DNA of 64,000 bases from Pseudomonadota bacterium (GTDB taxonomy: Bacteria > Pseudomonadota > Gammaproteobacteria > Burkholderiales > Burkholderiaceae_C): the NCBI GenBank assembly GCA_021845505.1, contig JAJZVU010000001.1, forward strand, positions 62,001 to 126,000. Reading direction: 5' to 3'. Position 1 is the first letter of the stretch. Every line of letters begins with the position of its first letter. The position numbers and the translations under genes are program-made. Below the pieces are notes generated by a model. That model saw nothing but the letters and a program-made list of their open reading frames with translations, was not told the origin of the DNA and did not search any database. Shown here piece after piece: positions 28,536 through 41,683 of this stretch.

Positions 28536-28541
28536 TATAGT
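28536..28541 (+). promoter_or_regulatory. uvrA: candidate uvrA -10 element
   Basis: TATAGT lies 24 bases before the uvrA ATG. No good -35 is present 16-18 bases upstream, so it may be weak. Confidence 0.3.
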
Positions 28542-28564
28542 TACGGGTTGCTTGCGATCCCGCG

Positions 28565-31477
<2,913 letters not shown>

Positions 31478-31561
31478 GGCCCGCGCGCGCCGCTGCAGGC
31501 GCGGCGATCCGCTCTTAACATGGCCGCTTTCCACCCACTGACCCGCGACGGAGGATTGTCC

Positions 31562-32224
31562 ATGGCCCAGACCCTTTCCCTGCAGACCCAGGACGGCAAC
31601 CGCATCAGCGCCTACCTTGCCGAGCCCGGCGGCACGCCCAAGGGCGGGCTGGTGGTGGTGCAGGAAATCTTCGGCGTGAACCCCCATATCCGCAGCGTCG
31701 CAGACCGTTACGCGGCGGCCGGCTACCTGGCGATCGCGCCGGCGCTGTTCGATCCGGTCGAGCAGGGAGTCGAACTCGACTACAACCAGGCGGGCATGCA
31801 GAAGGGCTTCGATCTGGTCGGCAAGCTCGGCTTCGAGCGCGCGCTGGCCGGGGTCCAGGCGGCTGCCAAGGAGGTCTCGCGCGCGGGGCGGGTCGGCGTC
31901 GTCGGCTATTGCTGGGGTGGCAGCGTCACCTACCTGGCGGCGATCCGCCTGGCGCTGCCGGGAATCAGCTACTACGGGGGCCGCAACGTGCAACTGGTCG
32001 GCGAGAAGGCCAAGGCGCCGCTGCTGTTCCATTACGGGCTGAAGGACGCCCACATTTCGGAGGCCGATCGCGAGGCCGTGCGCAAGGCCAACCCCGAAGC
32101 CGAGTTCTACGTCTACGACGCCGACCACGGGTTCAACTGCGATGCCCGCGGCAGCTACGACGCGGCTGCCGCCAAGCTGGCGATGGAACGCTCGCTGGCC
32201 TTCCTGGCCAGGCACGTCGGCTGA
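31562..32224 (+). CDS. dienelactone hydrolase family protein
   Basis: A 220-aa alpha/beta hydrolase. The nucleophile Cys in VGYCWGGSV, an acid residue in HYGLKDAHIS and the catalytic His in DADHGFNC form the Cys-Asp-His triad of dienelactone hydrolase. In this family Cys replaces the usual Ser. No other aromatic-degradation gene is near, so the role in chlorocatechol breakdown is not supported; general carboxymethylenebutenolidase activity is likely. GGAGG lies upstream of the ATG. Confidence 0.87.
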   Translation: MAQTLSLQTQDGNRISAYLAEPGGTPKGGLVVVQEIFGVNPHIRSVADRYAAAGYLAIAPALFDPVEQGVELDYNQAGMQKGFDLVGKLGFERALAGVQAAAKEVSRAGRVGVVGYCWGGSVTYLAAIRLALPGISYYGGRNVQLVGEKAKAPLLFHYGLKDAHISEADREAVRKANPEAEFYVYDADHGFNCDARGSYDAAAAKLAMERSLAFLARHVG

Positions 32225-32257
32225 ACCCTGCCGGCGCGCGGCGGCCGGCGCCGCTGC

Positions 32258-33043
32258 TCAGCTGCCGCGCAGCCGGCCGCCGTGGTGCAGGAACTCCGCC
32301 CAGTCCTCGAGCTGGCGCGGCTCGCCGAACAGGTAGCCTTGCATCACCTGCAGCCCGACTTCGCGCAGCGCCTGGGCGTCCTCGACCTTCTCGACCCCCT
32401 CGGCGACGATCTGCACCCCCAGGCGCTGGCACAAGCCGATCAGGCTGCGCACGATTTCGCGGTTGCGCGGGTCGCGGTCGATACCGGTGCTGAATCCCGA
32501 CGGCAGCTTGATTTGCGCAGGGCTCAGCCGCTTGAGGTATTCGAGCGAAGCGTAGCCCTCGCCGAAATCGTCCATCGCGATCAGCACCCCCGCCTGCTGC
32601 AGCGACTGGATATTGCGCATCACGCTGGGGAACACCGGGATCTGCCGGCGCTCGGTCACCTCCAGCGCCAGGCGCTGCGCCGGCCAGTGGCTTTGCTCGA
32701 GCGCCCGCTGCACATGGGGCAGCAAGTCGGGGTCGCCGAGCTGGTCGGCCTCGACGTTGACCCCGACCAGTCCCTGCCAACCGGTCCAGTTGCTGAGCAC
32801 TCGCGCCTCGGCCACCGCGGTGTCGACCACCCAGAAGAACAACTGGCTGGTCTGCGACACCGAAAGCCGCGGCAGGAAGCTCAGCGGCGAATGCCGCCGC
32901 GGCGCGGTATCGGCGCGCCAGCGGAACAGCGCCTCGAGTCCGACGACCTCGCCCCCCGGATAGCGCACTTGAGGCTGGTATACCAACGACGGCGAACCGG
33001 ATCCGGTATGGGCCGCGATTTCGCTGAATACGTCTCGTTCCAC
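32258..33043 (-). CDS. stand-alone EAL-domain protein, active site partly altered
   Basis: A 261-aa protein consisting of one EAL domain, the c-di-GMP phosphodiesterase fold. Present: E37-A-L, the Asn in VNVEADQL, E128/E131 in EVTER, D158-D159-F-G, Lys179, AEGVE and QGYLFG. However the K-(I/L)-D motif after loop 6 reads K179-L-P181, so the expected Asp is replaced by Pro, and the preceding VD is PA. Whether it still hydrolyses c-di-GMP or only binds it is open. No GGDEF or sensor domain is attached. It is divergent from the M61 gene. Confidence 0.82.
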   Translation of the reverse strand: MERDVFSEIAAHTGSGSPSLVYQPQVRYPGGEVVGLEALFRWRADTAPRRHSPLSFLPRLSVSQTSQLFFWVVDTAVAEARVLSNWTGWQGLVGVNVEADQLGDPDLLPHVQRALEQSHWPAQRLALEVTERRQIPVFPSVMRNIQSLQQAGVLIAMDDFGEGYASLEYLKRLSPAQIKLPSGFSTGIDRDPRNREIVRSLIGLCQRLGVQIVAEGVEKVEDAQALREVGLQVMQGYLFGEPRQLEDWAEFLHHGGRLRGS

Positions 33044-33113
33044 GGAGCAGTCGATAGCAGGGGCAGGGGCGGGTAACGCCCGGCGGCGATCGCGGGCGCT
33101 CGCTCAGATTAGC

Positions 33114-35018
33114 ATGAAGGCCACCGGCACCCCGAGCAGCCCGAAGCCACCGCAGATGAGCGCCACGACACCGAAGCCGCGCAGCACGCGCCGCCCGACC
33201 GCCAGCCCTTCCCCGGGCGCTGCCGCGCGGGAGCGCGCGCCGCTGCGCTACCGGGTACGCATGCAGCAGTTGCACGCCCACGTGTTCGACGTCGAACTCG
33301 AGATCGAACACCCCGACCCGGCCGGGCAGGAACTGTGGCTGCCGGTCTGGATCCCCGGCAGCTACCTGGTGCGGGAATTCTCCCGCCACCTGCTGCAACT
33401 GCGCGCGCAGTGCGGCGACGCCGAGGTGGCGGTGCGCAAGACCGCGAAGAACCGCTGGCGCGTCGCCGCCTGCGCGGGGCCGCTGCGGCTGCACTGGCAG
33501 GTCTACGCCCACGACGCCTCGGTGCGCGCGGCCTGGCTGGATCCGTCGCGCGCCTTTTTCAACTTCAGCAGCCTGCTGCTGGCGGCTGCCGGCCTGGAGC
33601 AGCGCCGCCACGAGGTCCGCATCGAGCCGCCGCCGGCACTGCGCTGGACGCTGGCCACCACGCTGCCGGCGCGCCAGGTCGACGCGCGCGGCTTCGGGCT
33701 GTACGCGGCGGCGAGCTACGAGCAGTTGATCGACCATCCGGTCTCGTGCGGCGAGCAGCTGCAACTGGCCTTTCGTGCCGGGGGCGTCGCGCACCGCTTG
33801 GTCATCGAGCACGCGCAGCGGCTGCGCGGCCAGGTCGACGAGCGCCGGCTGCGCGCCGACCTCAGGCGCATCTGCCAGGCGCAGATCGAACTGTTCGAGC
33901 CGCAGACCAGGCGCCCGCCTTTCTCCCGCTACGCCTTCCTGCTCACCCCCGCGCCCGACGGCTGGGGCGGCCTGGAGCACGCCGACAGCAGCGCGCTGAT
34001 CTGCTCCGAGGCCGAGCTGCCGCACCCGCGCGACGGCGCCGACGCCGACGCCGGCTACCGCAGGCTGCTCGGGCTGTGCAGCCACGAGTACTTCCATGCC
34101 TGGAACGTCAAGCGCATCCGGCCGCAGGCCTTCAGCCCGCTGGACCTGGAGAAGGAAAACCTGACCGGGCTGCTGTGGCTGTTCGAGGGCTTCACCTCGT
34201 ATTACGACGACTTGATGCTGCGGCGCTGCGGGCTGATCGGCGCCGCGCAGTACCTGGAGCTGCTGGGCGCGTCGATGCGCGCGGTGCAGGCCACGCCGGG
34301 CCGGCATGTGCAAAGCCTGCGGGAGGCCAGCTTCGACGCCTGGATCAAGTTCTACCGCCCCGACGCCAACACCCCGAACGCCACCGTCAGCTACTACACG
34401 CTGGGCTCGCTGTTCGCGCTGGCGCTGGACCTGCACCTGCGCAGCCGCGGCAAGGGCAGCCTGGACGACGTGATGCGGCTGCTGTGGCGGCGCTACGGCC
34501 GCGCCGACGCTGCGCTGCGCGAGCAGGGCGTGCCCGAGGATGCGCTGCCCGGGATCGTGCGCGAGGCCTGCGGGCTGGACGTGCGCAGGTGGTTCGAGCG
34601 CCATGTCGACGGCCGCGAGCCCCTGCCGCTGCCCGCGCTGCTGCGCCGCTTCGGCGTGCGCACCAGCCACGCGGCCCCGCGCGCCGTCGACTCGCTGGGA
34701 CTGCGCGTGGAGGGCGAGGCGAACTGGCCGCGGGTGCTGCACGTGCGGCGTGACGGCTGGGCCGAGCACGCCGGACTGTGCGCCGGCGATACGCTGGTCG
34801 CGCTCAACGAACAGCAGGCCAGCCTGCAGGCGCTGAACCGCCAGTACGCCCGCTCGTCGCCAGGCGACTCCTGGTGCGTGCACGCGATGCGCGACGGCCG
34901 GCTGCTGCGCCTGCAGGCGGCGCTGCCGCCGCCGGCGCCCGGGCCGCTGCAACTGCAACTGGCCGAGCGACCCGGCGCCGGCGCGCGGCGCCTGCGCCAG
35001 GACTGGCTGGCCGCCTGA
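33114..35018 (+). CDS. M61 family peptidase (glycyl aminopeptidase-like) with PDZ domain
   Basis: A 634-aa zinc aminopeptidase. The HEXXH motif is in [17 protein letters not shown], with the downstream Glu in [18 protein letters not shown]-like domain occupies about residues 525-600 ([20 protein letters not shown]). No signal peptide is evident, so it is probably cytoplasmic or weakly exported; the first 45 residues are a Pro/Ser/Thr-rich leader. M61 proteins cleave N-terminal Gly or Ala. The stop is 29 bases before the enoyl-CoA hydratase gene. Confidence 0.88.
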   Translation: MKATGTPSSPKPPQMSATTPKPRSTRRPTASPSPGAAARERAPLRYRVRMQQLHAHVFDVELEIEHPDPAGQELWLPVWIPGSYLVREFSRHLLQLRAQCGDAEVAVRKTAKNRWRVAACAGPLRLHWQVYAHDASVRAAWLDPSRAFFNFSSLLLAAAGLEQRRHEVRIEPPPALRWTLATTLPARQVDARGFGLYAAASYEQLIDHPVSCGEQLQLAFRAGGVAHRLVIEHAQRLRGQVDERRLRADLRRICQAQIELFEPQTRRPPFSRYAFLLTPAPDGWGGLEHADSSALICSEAELPHPRDGADADAGYRRLLGLCSHEYFHAWNVKRIRPQAFSPLDLEKENLTGLLWLFEGFTSYYDDLMLRRCGLIGAAQYLELLGASMRAVQATPGRHVQSLREASFDAWIKFYRPDANTPNATVSYYTLGSLFALALDLHLRSRGKGSLDDVMRLLWRRYGRADAALREQGVPEDALPGIVREACGLDVRRWFERHVDGREPLPLPALLRRFGVRTSHAAPRAVDSLGLRVEGEANWPRVLHVRRDGWAEHAGLCAGDTLVALNEQQASLQALNRQYARSSPGDSWCVHAMRDGRLLRLQAALPPPAPGPLQLQLAERPGAGARRLRQDWLAA

Positions 35019-35047
35019 ACCCGTTGCCCGCTTTCCAAGGAGACCCC

Positions 35048-35824
35048 ATGCAACCCGAGAACCTGCTGCTGCAAACCGACGGCCCGGTGGCGTTGATCCG
35101 CCTCAACCGCCCGCGCCAGCTCAACGCCCTGAACGACGCGCTGATGGATGAACTGGGACAGGCGCTGGCGATGTACGACGCCGACGAGGCCATCGGCTGC
35201 GTGGTGCTGACCGGAAGCGACAAGGCCTTCGCGGCCGGCGCGGACATCGCCGCGATGGCCTCGAAGGACTACATGCAGGCCTACCGCGAGGATTTCATCA
35301 CCCGCAACTGGGAGCGCATGCGCAGCATGCGCAAGCCGGTGATCGCCGCGGTCGCCGGCTACGCGCTGGGCGGGGGCTGCGAACTGGCGATGATGTGCGA
35401 CTTCATCATCGCCGCCGAAGACGCCCGCTTCGGCCAGCCGGAAATCCGCATCGGCATCATCCCCGGCGCCGGAGGCACCCAGCGTCTGCCGCGCGCGGTG
35501 GGCAAGAGCAAGGCGATGGACCTGGCGCTGACCGCGCGCCTGATGGACGCCGCGGAGGCCGAGCGCGCCGGCCTGGTGTCGCGGGTCGTGCCCGCCGCCA
35601 GGCTGCTCGACGAGGCGATGGACGCGGCGCGCACCATCTGCGGCTTCCCTCGCCACACCGTGATGATGGCCAAGGAATGCGTCAACCGCGCATTCGAATC
35701 GCCGCTGTCCGACGGCCTGCTGTTCGAGCGCAGGGTGTTCCACAGCCTGTTCGGCACCCACGACCAGCGCGAGGGCATGGCGGCCTTCCTGGAAAAGCGC
35801 CAGCCGGGATTCGAGAACCGCTGA
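35048..35824 (+). CDS. enoyl-CoA hydratase
   Basis: A 258-aa crotonase-fold enzyme that hydrates trans-2-enoyl-CoA in fatty-acid and amino-acid oxidation. The oxyanion-hole region is [11 protein letters not shown], and both catalytic glutamates appear: [11 protein letters not shown] and [19 protein letters not shown]. This pattern is that of short-chain (PaaF/FadB-like) enoyl-CoA hydratase. The ATG has AAGGAG upstream. It is close to the M61 gene, probably cotranscribed. Confidence 0.93.
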   Translation: MQPENLLLQTDGPVALIRLNRPRQLNALNDALMDELGQALAMYDADEAIGCVVLTGSDKAFAAGADIAAMASKDYMQAYREDFITRNWERMRSMRKPVIAAVAGYALGGGCELAMMCDFIIAAEDARFGQPEIRIGIIPGAGGTQRLPRAVGKSKAMDLALTARLMDAAEAERAGLVSRVVPAARLLDEAMDAARTICGFPRHTVMMAKECVNRAFESPLSDGLLFERRVFHSLFGTHDQREGMAAFLEKRQPGFENR

Positions 35825-35846
35825 ATCCCGCGACGGACACGGGCAC

Positions 35847-35876
35847 TTGAGCATGGCCTGCGCTCGCGGCTACAAT
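35847..35876 (+). promoter_or_regulatory. promoter of the tRNA gene
   Basis: -35 TTGAGC (35847-35852), 18-base spacer, -10 TACAAT (35871-35876), ending 11 bases before the mature tRNA 5' end. The -10 matches the TACAAT form seen at other genes here. Confidence 0.8.
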
Positions 35877-35887
35877 CGGTCGCTTTT

Positions 35888-35964
<77 letters not shown>

Positions 35965-35975
35965 CTCTGCCCAGG

Positions 35976-36021
35976 CCTCGCGGCTGGCGCCCCTGCCGGG
36001 CGGCAGCCGCGGGGCTTTTTT
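35976..36021 (+). terminator. terminator after the tRNA gene
   Basis: A GC-rich hairpin between about 35979 and 36015 (CGCGGCTG pairing CAGCCGCG, plus GCCCC/GGGGC) followed by TTTTTT (36016-36021). Confidence 0.75.
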
Positions 36022-36141
36022 CCAGGCCCGTGCGCGGGTGCTGCGGGCCGGGCCTTGGGGAATGCCGCGCCCAGGCGTCGCCGATTCCGCGGCTGGCAGG
36101 CAACCGGCGCCCGCTCGGCGGCGCCCCGTACAAGGCGCGTC

Positions 36142-37035
36142 ATGACGACACCCAGCACCCGCAGGGGCATCATCCTCGCCGGTGGTTCCGGCACCCGGCT
36201 GTACCCGGTCACCCAGGTGGTGAGCAAGCAGTTGCTGCCGGTGTACGACAAGCCGATGGTGTACTACCCGCTGTCGACCCTGATGCTGGCGGGGATCCGC
36301 GAGATCCTGGTGATCTCCACCCCGCAGGACACGCCGCGCTTTGCGCAATTGCTGGGCGACGGCAGCCGCTGGGGACTGGATCTGCACTACGCGGTCCAGG
36401 ACAGGCCCGACGGGCTCGCGCAGGCCCTGGTCATCGGCCGCGACTTCCTCGGCGGCTCGGCCAGCGCGCTGGTGCTGGGCGACAACCTGTTCTGGGGCCA
36501 CGACCTGCAGCCGACGCTTCGCCAGGCCTGCGAGCAGGCCGAGGGTGCCACGGTGTTCGCCTACCACGTGCTCGACCCCGAGCGCTACGGGGTGGTCGAA
36601 TTCGACCGCCACGGCAAGGCGACCAGCATCGAGGAGAAACCCAGCCGCCCGAAGAGCAACTACGCGGTGACCGGGCTGTACTTCTACGATCGCGAAGCGC
36701 CGGACATCGCCGCGTCGCTCGAGCCCTCGGCGCGCGGCGAGCTGGAGATCACCGACCTCAACTGCCGCTACCTGGAGCGCGGCCGCCTTCAGGTGCGCTG
36801 CCTGGGGCGTGGCCACGCCTGGCTGGACACCGGGACCCACGAAAGCCTGCTCGACGCCGGGCAGTTCATCGCCACACTGGAAAAGCGCCAGGGCTTGAAG
36901 GTCTCCTGCCCGGAGGAGATCGCCTGGCGCCAGGGCTGGATCGACGGCGCGCAGCTGCAGCGCCTGGCCGAGCCGATGCGCAAGAACGGCTACGGCCAGT
37001 ACCTGCTGCGGCTGCTCGACGCGGACCCCGCCTGA
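36142..37035 (+). CDS. rfbA: glucose-1-phosphate thymidylyltransferase
   Basis: RfbA/RmlA (297 aa) makes dTDP-glucose from glucose-1-phosphate and dTTP, the first step of dTDP-L-rhamnose synthesis for surface polysaccharide. The nucleotidyltransferase signature is [16 protein letters not shown], with [30 protein letters not shown] and the Lys region [17 protein letters not shown]. Length is standard. It is followed after 23 bases by rfbC; the partner genes rfbB and rfbD are absent from the window. Confidence 0.95.
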   Translation: MTTPSTRRGIILAGGSGTRLYPVTQVVSKQLLPVYDKPMVYYPLSTLMLAGIREILVISTPQDTPRFAQLLGDGSRWGLDLHYAVQDRPDGLAQALVIGRDFLGGSASALVLGDNLFWGHDLQPTLRQACEQAEGATVFAYHVLDPERYGVVEFDRHGKATSIEEKPSRPKSNYAVTGLYFYDREAPDIAASLEPSARGELEITDLNCRYLERGRLQVRCLGRGHAWLDTGTHESLLDAGQFIATLEKRQGLKVSCPEEIAWRQGWIDGAQLQRLAEPMRKNGYGQYLLRLLDADPA

Positions 37036-37058
37036 ACCGCCGCGCAAGGAAGGCGCCC

Positions 37059-37613
37059 ATGCCGTATACCGTCACCGCCACCGCGTTGCCCGAGGTGCTG
37101 CTGCTCCAACCCAGGGTGTTCCACGACGCGCGGGGATTCTTTTTCGAAAGTTACAACCATCGCGATTTCGCCTCCGCGACCCGGGTCGACTGCGATTTCG
37201 TGCAGGACAATCACTCGCTGTCGGTGCAGGGGGTGCTGCGCGGACTGCACTACCAGATCCAGCACCCCCAAGGCAAGCTGGTGCGGGTGCTCAGCGGCAA
37301 GGTGTGGGACGTGGTGGTCGACCTGCGCCGCAGCTCGCCGCGCTTCGGGCGCTGGGTGGGCCTGGAGCTGTCGGCCGACAGTCGGCAGCAGCTGTGGGTT
37401 CCGCCCGGGTTCGCCCATGGCATCCTGGCGCTCAGCGCACAGGCCGAGTTGCTGTACAAGACCACCGACTACTGGTACGCCGAGCACGAGCGCTCGCTGG
37501 CGTGGAACGACCCCCGGCTGGGCATCGCCTGGCCGCTGGACGGCGCGCAGCCGACGCTGGCCGCCAAGGACGCCGCCGCGCCGACGCTGGATCGCGCCGA
37601 TTGTTTCGACTGA
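37059..37613 (+). CDS. rfbC: dTDP-4-dehydrorhamnose 3,5-epimerase
   Basis: RfbC/RmlC (184 aa) epimerises dTDP-4-keto-6-deoxyglucose. Cupin family motifs: QDNHSLSVQGVLRGLHYQ with the catalytic His, GKVWDVVVDLRR and WVPPGFAHGILAL. The next conserved residues, YKTTDYWYAEHE with the active-site Tyr, are intact. AAGGAAG precedes the ATG. Cotranscribed with rfbA. Confidence 0.95.
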   Translation: MPYTVTATALPEVLLLQPRVFHDARGFFFESYNHRDFASATRVDCDFVQDNHSLSVQGVLRGLHYQIQHPQGKLVRVLSGKVWDVVVDLRRSSPRFGRWVGLELSADSRQQLWVPPGFAHGILALSAQAELLYKTTDYWYAEHERSLAWNDPRLGIAWPLDGAQPTLAAKDAAAPTLDRADCFD

Positions 37614-37638
37614 ACGCGGGACGGCGTCGACTGGCGTG

Positions 37639-37644
37639 CCGCAG
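37639..37644 (+). promoter_or_regulatory. candidate -10 element for the small exported protein
   Basis: TACAAT lies 40 bases before the GTG start; no clear -35. It repeats the TACAAT form seen before the tRNA and lptA. Confidence 0.3.
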
Positions 37645-37683
37645 ACACTACAATCCGCGGCTCATTCCCTGAAGGAACCCCCG

Positions 37684-38064
37684 GTGCGAGCCCTTGCCCC
37701 ACTCTTCCCCGGCCGGCTGGTGCTGGCCGCCGTGGCGGCCTGCGCCATCGGCGCGGGCAGTGCGCAGGCGCAGACCGCCCCGGCACGCATCTATCCGATG
37801 GGAAGCCAGGTCGGCTATGCCAGCTTCGGCGCCGGCCCGACGCTGACGGTCAACTGCATCAGCTACCCGCTGGGCCCCGGCCTGCGGGTACTGACCGCCG
37901 GCCGCCACCTGCTGCTGCGCAACCAGCTCGCCGGGCTGCAGGGCCCGGCGGTGTTCGTGCGCGACGCCATGGGCAATGTGTTCAGGGTCTGGATGCTCGG
38001 CCCCGAGCAGAGCGTCCCCGCGGTCGCCGCCGCCCCGAATCAGTGCCTGTTCGGCCAGTATTGA
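37684..38064 (+). CDS. hypothetical exported protein
   Basis: A 126-aa protein not recognised as any named family. A clear Sec signal peptide (residues 1-29, [20 protein letters not shown] then AQAQ cleavage site) precedes a mature domain of about 97 residues rich in beta-branched and Gly residues, with two cysteines (one in VNCISYPLG, one in NQCLFGQY) that could form a disulfide. It starts with GTG, AAGGA nearby. It sits between rfbC and miaB and may belong to the periplasm; the relation to neighbours is unknown. Confidence 0.7.
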   Translation: MRALAPLFPGRLVLAAVAACAIGAGSAQAQTAPARIYPMGSQVGYASFGAGPTLTVNCISYPLGPGLRVLTAGRHLLLRNQLAGLQGPAVFVRDAMGNVFRVWMLGPEQSVPAVAAAPNQCLFGQY

Positions 38065-38122
38065 AGCTCGCCGAGGGGCTGCGGCGACGCGCCGCGCGGT
38101 GCCGCGCCCGGCGCACCCGACC

Positions 38123-39445
38123 ATGAAAAAACTCTATATCAAGACCTTCGGCTGCCAGATGAACGAGTACGACTCGGCCAAGATGGCCGATGTGCTCGGC
38201 CAGTCCGAGGACTGGCAGCCGACCGACACCCCGGACGACGCCGACCTGGTGCTGCTCAACACCTGCTCGATCCGCGAGAAGGCGCAGGAAAAGGTGTTCA
38301 GCGACCTCGGCCGGCTGCGCTTGCTGAAGGCCCAGCGCCCGCAGATGCGCATCGGCGTGGCCGGCTGCGTGGCCAGCCAGGAGGGCGCGGCGATCGTCGA
38401 GCGCGTGCCCTTCGTCGACCTGGTGTTCGGGCCGCAGACCCTGCATCGCCTGCCCCAGCTGCTCGAGCAGCGCGAACGCAGCGGGCGCGCGCAGGTGGAC
38501 GTGAGCTTCCCCGAGATCGAGAAGTTCGACCACCTGCCCGCCGCCCGCGCCGAAGGCGCCACCGCCTTCGTGTCGATCATGGAGGGTTGCAGCAAGTACT
38601 GCAGCTATTGCGTCGTGCCCTACACGCGCGGCGAGGAGGTTTCGCGGCCCCTCGACGACGTGCTGACCGAGGTCGCCGAACTGGCCGGGCAGGGCGTGCG
38701 CGAGGTCACGCTGCTGGGCCAGAACGTCAACGCGTGGCGCTGCCGGATCGACGGCGAGCCTGCCGACTTCGCGCTGCTGCTGGAGTACGTGGCGCAGATC
38801 CCAGGCATCGAGCGCATCCGCTACACCACCAGCCACCCCAACGAATTCACCCAGCGGCTGATCGACGCCCACGGCCGCATCCCCCAGCTCGCAGGCCACG
38901 TCCACCTGCCCGTGCAGCATGGCTCGGACCGCATCCTGGCGGCGATGAAGCGCGGCTACACCGTGCTGCAGTTCAAGCACATCGTGCGCAGGCTGCGCGC
39001 GGCACGCCCGGGGATCAGCATCGGCTCGGACTTCATCGTCGGCTTCCCGGGCGAGACCGACGCCGATTTCGAACAGTTGATCCAGCTGGTCGACGACGTG
39101 CGCTTCGACTCGAGTTTCAGCTTCGTGTTCAGCCCGCGCCCGGGCACGCCGGCCGCCGCGCTGGCCGACGACACCCCGCAGGACCTCAAGCTGCAGCGCC
39201 TGCAGCGGCTGCAGGCGCGCCTGGAAAGCCATGCGCGGGAGGTGTCCGAGTCGATGCTGGGCAGCGTGCAGCGGGTGCTGGTCGAAGGCCCGAGCAAGCG
39301 CAACCCCGAGGAGTGGCAGGGGCGCACCGAGAACAACCGCATGGTGCACTTCGCCGGGCCGGACGACCTGGCGGGCCGCATGCTCGAGCTGCGCATCGCC
39401 GCCGCCTACCCGCATTCGCTGCGCGGGGAACTCCCGCCGGGCTGA
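38123..39445 (+). CDS. miaB: tRNA-2-methylthio-N6-dimethylallyladenosine synthase
   Basis: MiaB (440 aa) is a radical-SAM methylthiotransferase modifying A37 of tRNAs reading UNN codons. The N-terminal cluster-binding cysteines are in [19 protein letters not shown] and [11 protein letters not shown]; the radical-SAM motif CxxxCxxC is [16 protein letters not shown]; a C-terminal TRAM domain follows (from about residue 375). Homologous start at ATG 38123. The frame upstream is open but not family-like. Confidence 0.97.
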   Translation: MKKLYIKTFGCQMNEYDSAKMADVLGQSEDWQPTDTPDDADLVLLNTCSIREKAQEKVFSDLGRLRLLKAQRPQMRIGVAGCVASQEGAAIVERVPFVDLVFGPQTLHRLPQLLEQRERSGRAQVDVSFPEIEKFDHLPAARAEGATAFVSIMEGCSKYCSYCVVPYTRGEEVSRPLDDVLTEVAELAGQGVREVTLLGQNVNAWRCRIDGEPADFALLLEYVAQIPGIERIRYTTSHPNEFTQRLIDAHGRIPQLAGHVHLPVQHGSDRILAAMKRGYTVLQFKHIVRRLRAARPGISIGSDFIVGFPGETDADFEQLIQLVDDVRFDSSFSFVFSPRPGTPAAALADDTPQDLKLQRLQRLQARLESHAREVSESMLGSVQRVLVEGPSKRNPEEWQGRTENNRMVHFAGPDDLAGRMLELRIAAAYPHSLRGELPPG

Positions 39446-39534
39446 GCCGCGGCGCGACGCCGCCCTGCGCTCGCGCGGGCCGCGCGGTCATCCGCCTCGC
39501 CCCGGCCGGGCGATCGCCAGCCGGGGCGCCGCCG

Positions 39535-40845
39535 CTAGCGGATCGCCAGCCGCAGCGAATCCCAGGCCCGCTTGAAAAAGCCGGCCTGCCGCACAGGCGT
39601 CAGCGCCACCAGCGGGAAACTGGCCAGCGGCTTGCCCGACAGCGACACCTGCAGCGTGCCCACGCGCTGGCCCGCGCTGAGCGGCGCCACCAGCGGGTTG
39701 TCGCGCTCGACCACGCTCTGGATGCGCGAGGCGTCGCCGCGGGGAACCGTGACCACCTCGCCCTGCAGGCTGCCGATTCCCACCTTCGACTGGGCGCCCT
39801 TCCACACCCTGGCCTGCAGCAAGGGCTTGCCGGGCTGCAGCAGGTGCAGGTCGTCGAAATTCTGGTAGGCCCAGTTGAGCAGCTCGGCGCTCTCGGCCAC
39901 CCGCGCGTGCTCGGTGGGGGTTCCCATGACCACGGTCATCACGCGCCGCGGCCCGGTCGGGGTGGTGCGCAGCGCGGTGGTGATCATGCAGTAGCCCGCG
40001 CTCTCGGTGTAGCCGGTCTTCATGCCGTCGACCGAGGGGTCGGTGAACAGCAGGCTGACCCGGTTGGGCTGGGTGATGTGGTTGTAGGTGAACTCCTTGA
40101 CCTTGAAGTAGCGCGCGAAGTCACCGGGGAAGTCGCGGATGATGTGGGTGGCGATCACCGCCAGGTCGTGCGCGCTGCTGTGGTGGTCGGGCGAGGGCAG
40201 GCCGGTGGGGTCGGAGAAATGGGTGTCGTGCAGGCCCCACTGCTGCGCCTGGCGGTTCATCATCGAGACGAAGGTGGCGGTCGAACCGGCCACCGTCTGC
40301 GCCAGGGTCATCGCGGCGTCGTTGCCCGACTGCACGATCATTCCCAGCAGCAGGTCGTTGACCGACACCGGCACGCGCGGGTCGATGAACATGCGCGAAC
40401 CCCCGGTGCGCCAGGCCTTCGCGCTTTCGTGCACCATCTGGTCGCGCTTGATCACCCCGTCGTGGATGGCCTTGAAGGTCAGGTAGGCGGTCATCAGCTT
40501 GGTCAGCGAGGCCGGGGCTTCCTGCAGGTGGGCGTCGTGCTGCGCCAGGATCTGGTTGCTGGTCATGTCCAGCACCAGCCAGCTGCGCGCATCCAGGGTC
40601 GGCGGGGTGACGGTCTGCAGCAGCGCGGCGGTCGGACCGTCGGGCAGGTTGCCGGGGGCGGCGGGCGCCGCGGCAGGCGCCGAGGCGGCCGGCGGCGGCG
40701 CAGCGGCGGCCAGCGCGGTGGCGACGCCGCCGCAGGCGGCGGCCAGCGCGAGCGCCAGCGCGCCGCTTGCGGCGCGCCGCGCCAGGCGACGGGAAACAGG
40801 CAAAGGGGAATGCGGAGTCGTGCGGGGACAACGGAACAAGGACAT
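39535..40845 (-). CDS. D-alanyl-D-alanine carboxypeptidase (PBP5/6 family)
   Basis: A 436-aa penicillin-binding protein that trims the terminal D-Ala from murein pentapeptides. All three serine-acyltransferase motifs are seen: SLTK (S-x-x-K), SGN, and KTG in DGMKTGYTES; a C-terminal PBP5-type beta domain ends the protein with an amphipathic tail (FFKRAWDSLRLAIR). A signal peptide and a Pro/Ala-rich linker (residues about 40-65) precede the catalytic domain. A GTG four codons upstream (40857) is an alternative start. Confidence 0.92.
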   Translation of the reverse strand: MSLFRCPRTTPHSPLPVSRRLARRAASGALALALAAACGGVATALAAAAPPPAASAPAAAPAAPGNLPDGPTAALLQTVTPPTLDARSWLVLDMTSNQILAQHDAHLQEAPASLTKLMTAYLTFKAIHDGVIKRDQMVHESAKAWRTGGSRMFIDPRVPVSVNDLLLGMIVQSGNDAAMTLAQTVAGSTATFVSMMNRQAQQWGLHDTHFSDPTGLPSPDHHSSAHDLAVIATHIIRDFPGDFARYFKVKEFTYNHITQPNRVSLLFTDPSVDGMKTGYTESAGYCMITTALRTTPTGPRRVMTVVMGTPTEHARVAESAELLNWAYQNFDDLHLLQPGKPLLQARVWKGAQSKVGIGSLQGEVVTVPRGDASRIQSVVERDNPLVAPLSAGQRVGTLQVSLSGKPLASFPLVALTPVRQAGFFKRAWDSLRLAIR

Positions 40846-41020
40846 GATGCGGATCACCCGATCGAGATAACGGCGGCAGGCCGCCGGCGGATGGAAAACA
40901 AGCCCGGGGGGCAGCCGATACGAACCTGCCGCACCATAGCAGCGCGGCGCCGGCAGGTTGTTTCCTCAGGTATCGCCGCGCGGGCTGCCCGCCCAGGGCG
41001 ATGCGTGGCCGGCGCGCGCC

Positions 41021-41683
41021 TCAGGCCGGGCGGGTGGCATGCCAGGCGCAAACCCACTCCTTCAGCGGCGTCAGCAGCCCGTGGAAGAAATGCCCGGCCC
41101 CCGGCACCACCAGCACCGGCTGCGCCTGCGGGCGGGCCCAGTCGAGCACCGCGGACAGCGGCACCACGTCGTCGCTTTCCCCGTGCACCACCAGCATCCG
41201 CGAAGCCAGCGGCCCGGCATCGGCGCGGCGCAGCGGCGGCACCTCGAAGGTCGCCACCGCGGGCGCCACCAGGCACAGGTGTGCGACCTCGGTGCCCTGG
41301 TCGCGCAATCGCGCGCACAGCCGGGTCGCGACGAAACCGCCGAACGAAAAGCCCGCCAGCGCCAGCTCGGCCGGCTGCGGCAGCCATTGGTCGCGGGCGA
41401 ACTGCAGCGCGGCGTGCAGGTCGTCGGCCTCGCCCAGGCCCGCGCCGTAGCTGCCCTGGCTCTGGCCGACGCCGCGGAAATTGGGTCGCACCACCAGGTA
41501 GCCCAGGCTCACCCAGGCCCGCGCCAGGGTCTGCGCCACCTTGTTGTCCAGCGTGCCGCCGTGCAGCGGGTGAGGATGGGCGATCAGCGCCAGGCCGCGC
41601 GGCGGCTGCGCCGGCTCGTCCCAGGCGATCTCCAGGCGGCCCGCGGGTCCGTCGATCAGCCGGCGTCGGGTCGCCGGGTTCAT
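41021..41683 (-). CDS. alpha/beta hydrolase
   Basis: A 220-aa alpha/beta hydrolase. The nucleophile elbow is GFSFGGFV (Ser), the acid residue lies in HGESDDVVP, and the base His in GAGHFFHG. The early segment ALIAHPHPLHGGTLDNKV is typical of the YfbB/YsxA-like dienelactone-like carboxyl hydrolases of unknown substrate. The ATG overlaps the ferredoxin stop by four bases (ATGA), so these two genes are translated together. Confidence 0.83.
   Translation of the reverse strand: MNPATRRRLIDGPAGRLEIAWDEPAQPPRGLALIAHPHPLHGGTLDNKVAQTLARAWVSLGYLVVRPNFRGVGQSQGSYGAGLGEADDLHAALQFARDQWLPQPAELALAGFSFGGFVATRLCARLRDQGTEVAHLCLVAPAVATFEVPPLRRADAGPLASRMLVVHGESDDVVPLSAVLDWARPQAQPVLVVPGAGHFFHGLLTPLKEWVCAWHATRPA

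Noticed and set aside
35976-36141. Integration site or prophage remnant after the tRNA
   Set aside because: No integrase, no repeated tRNA 3' end, and the hairpin with T-run is explained as a terminator.
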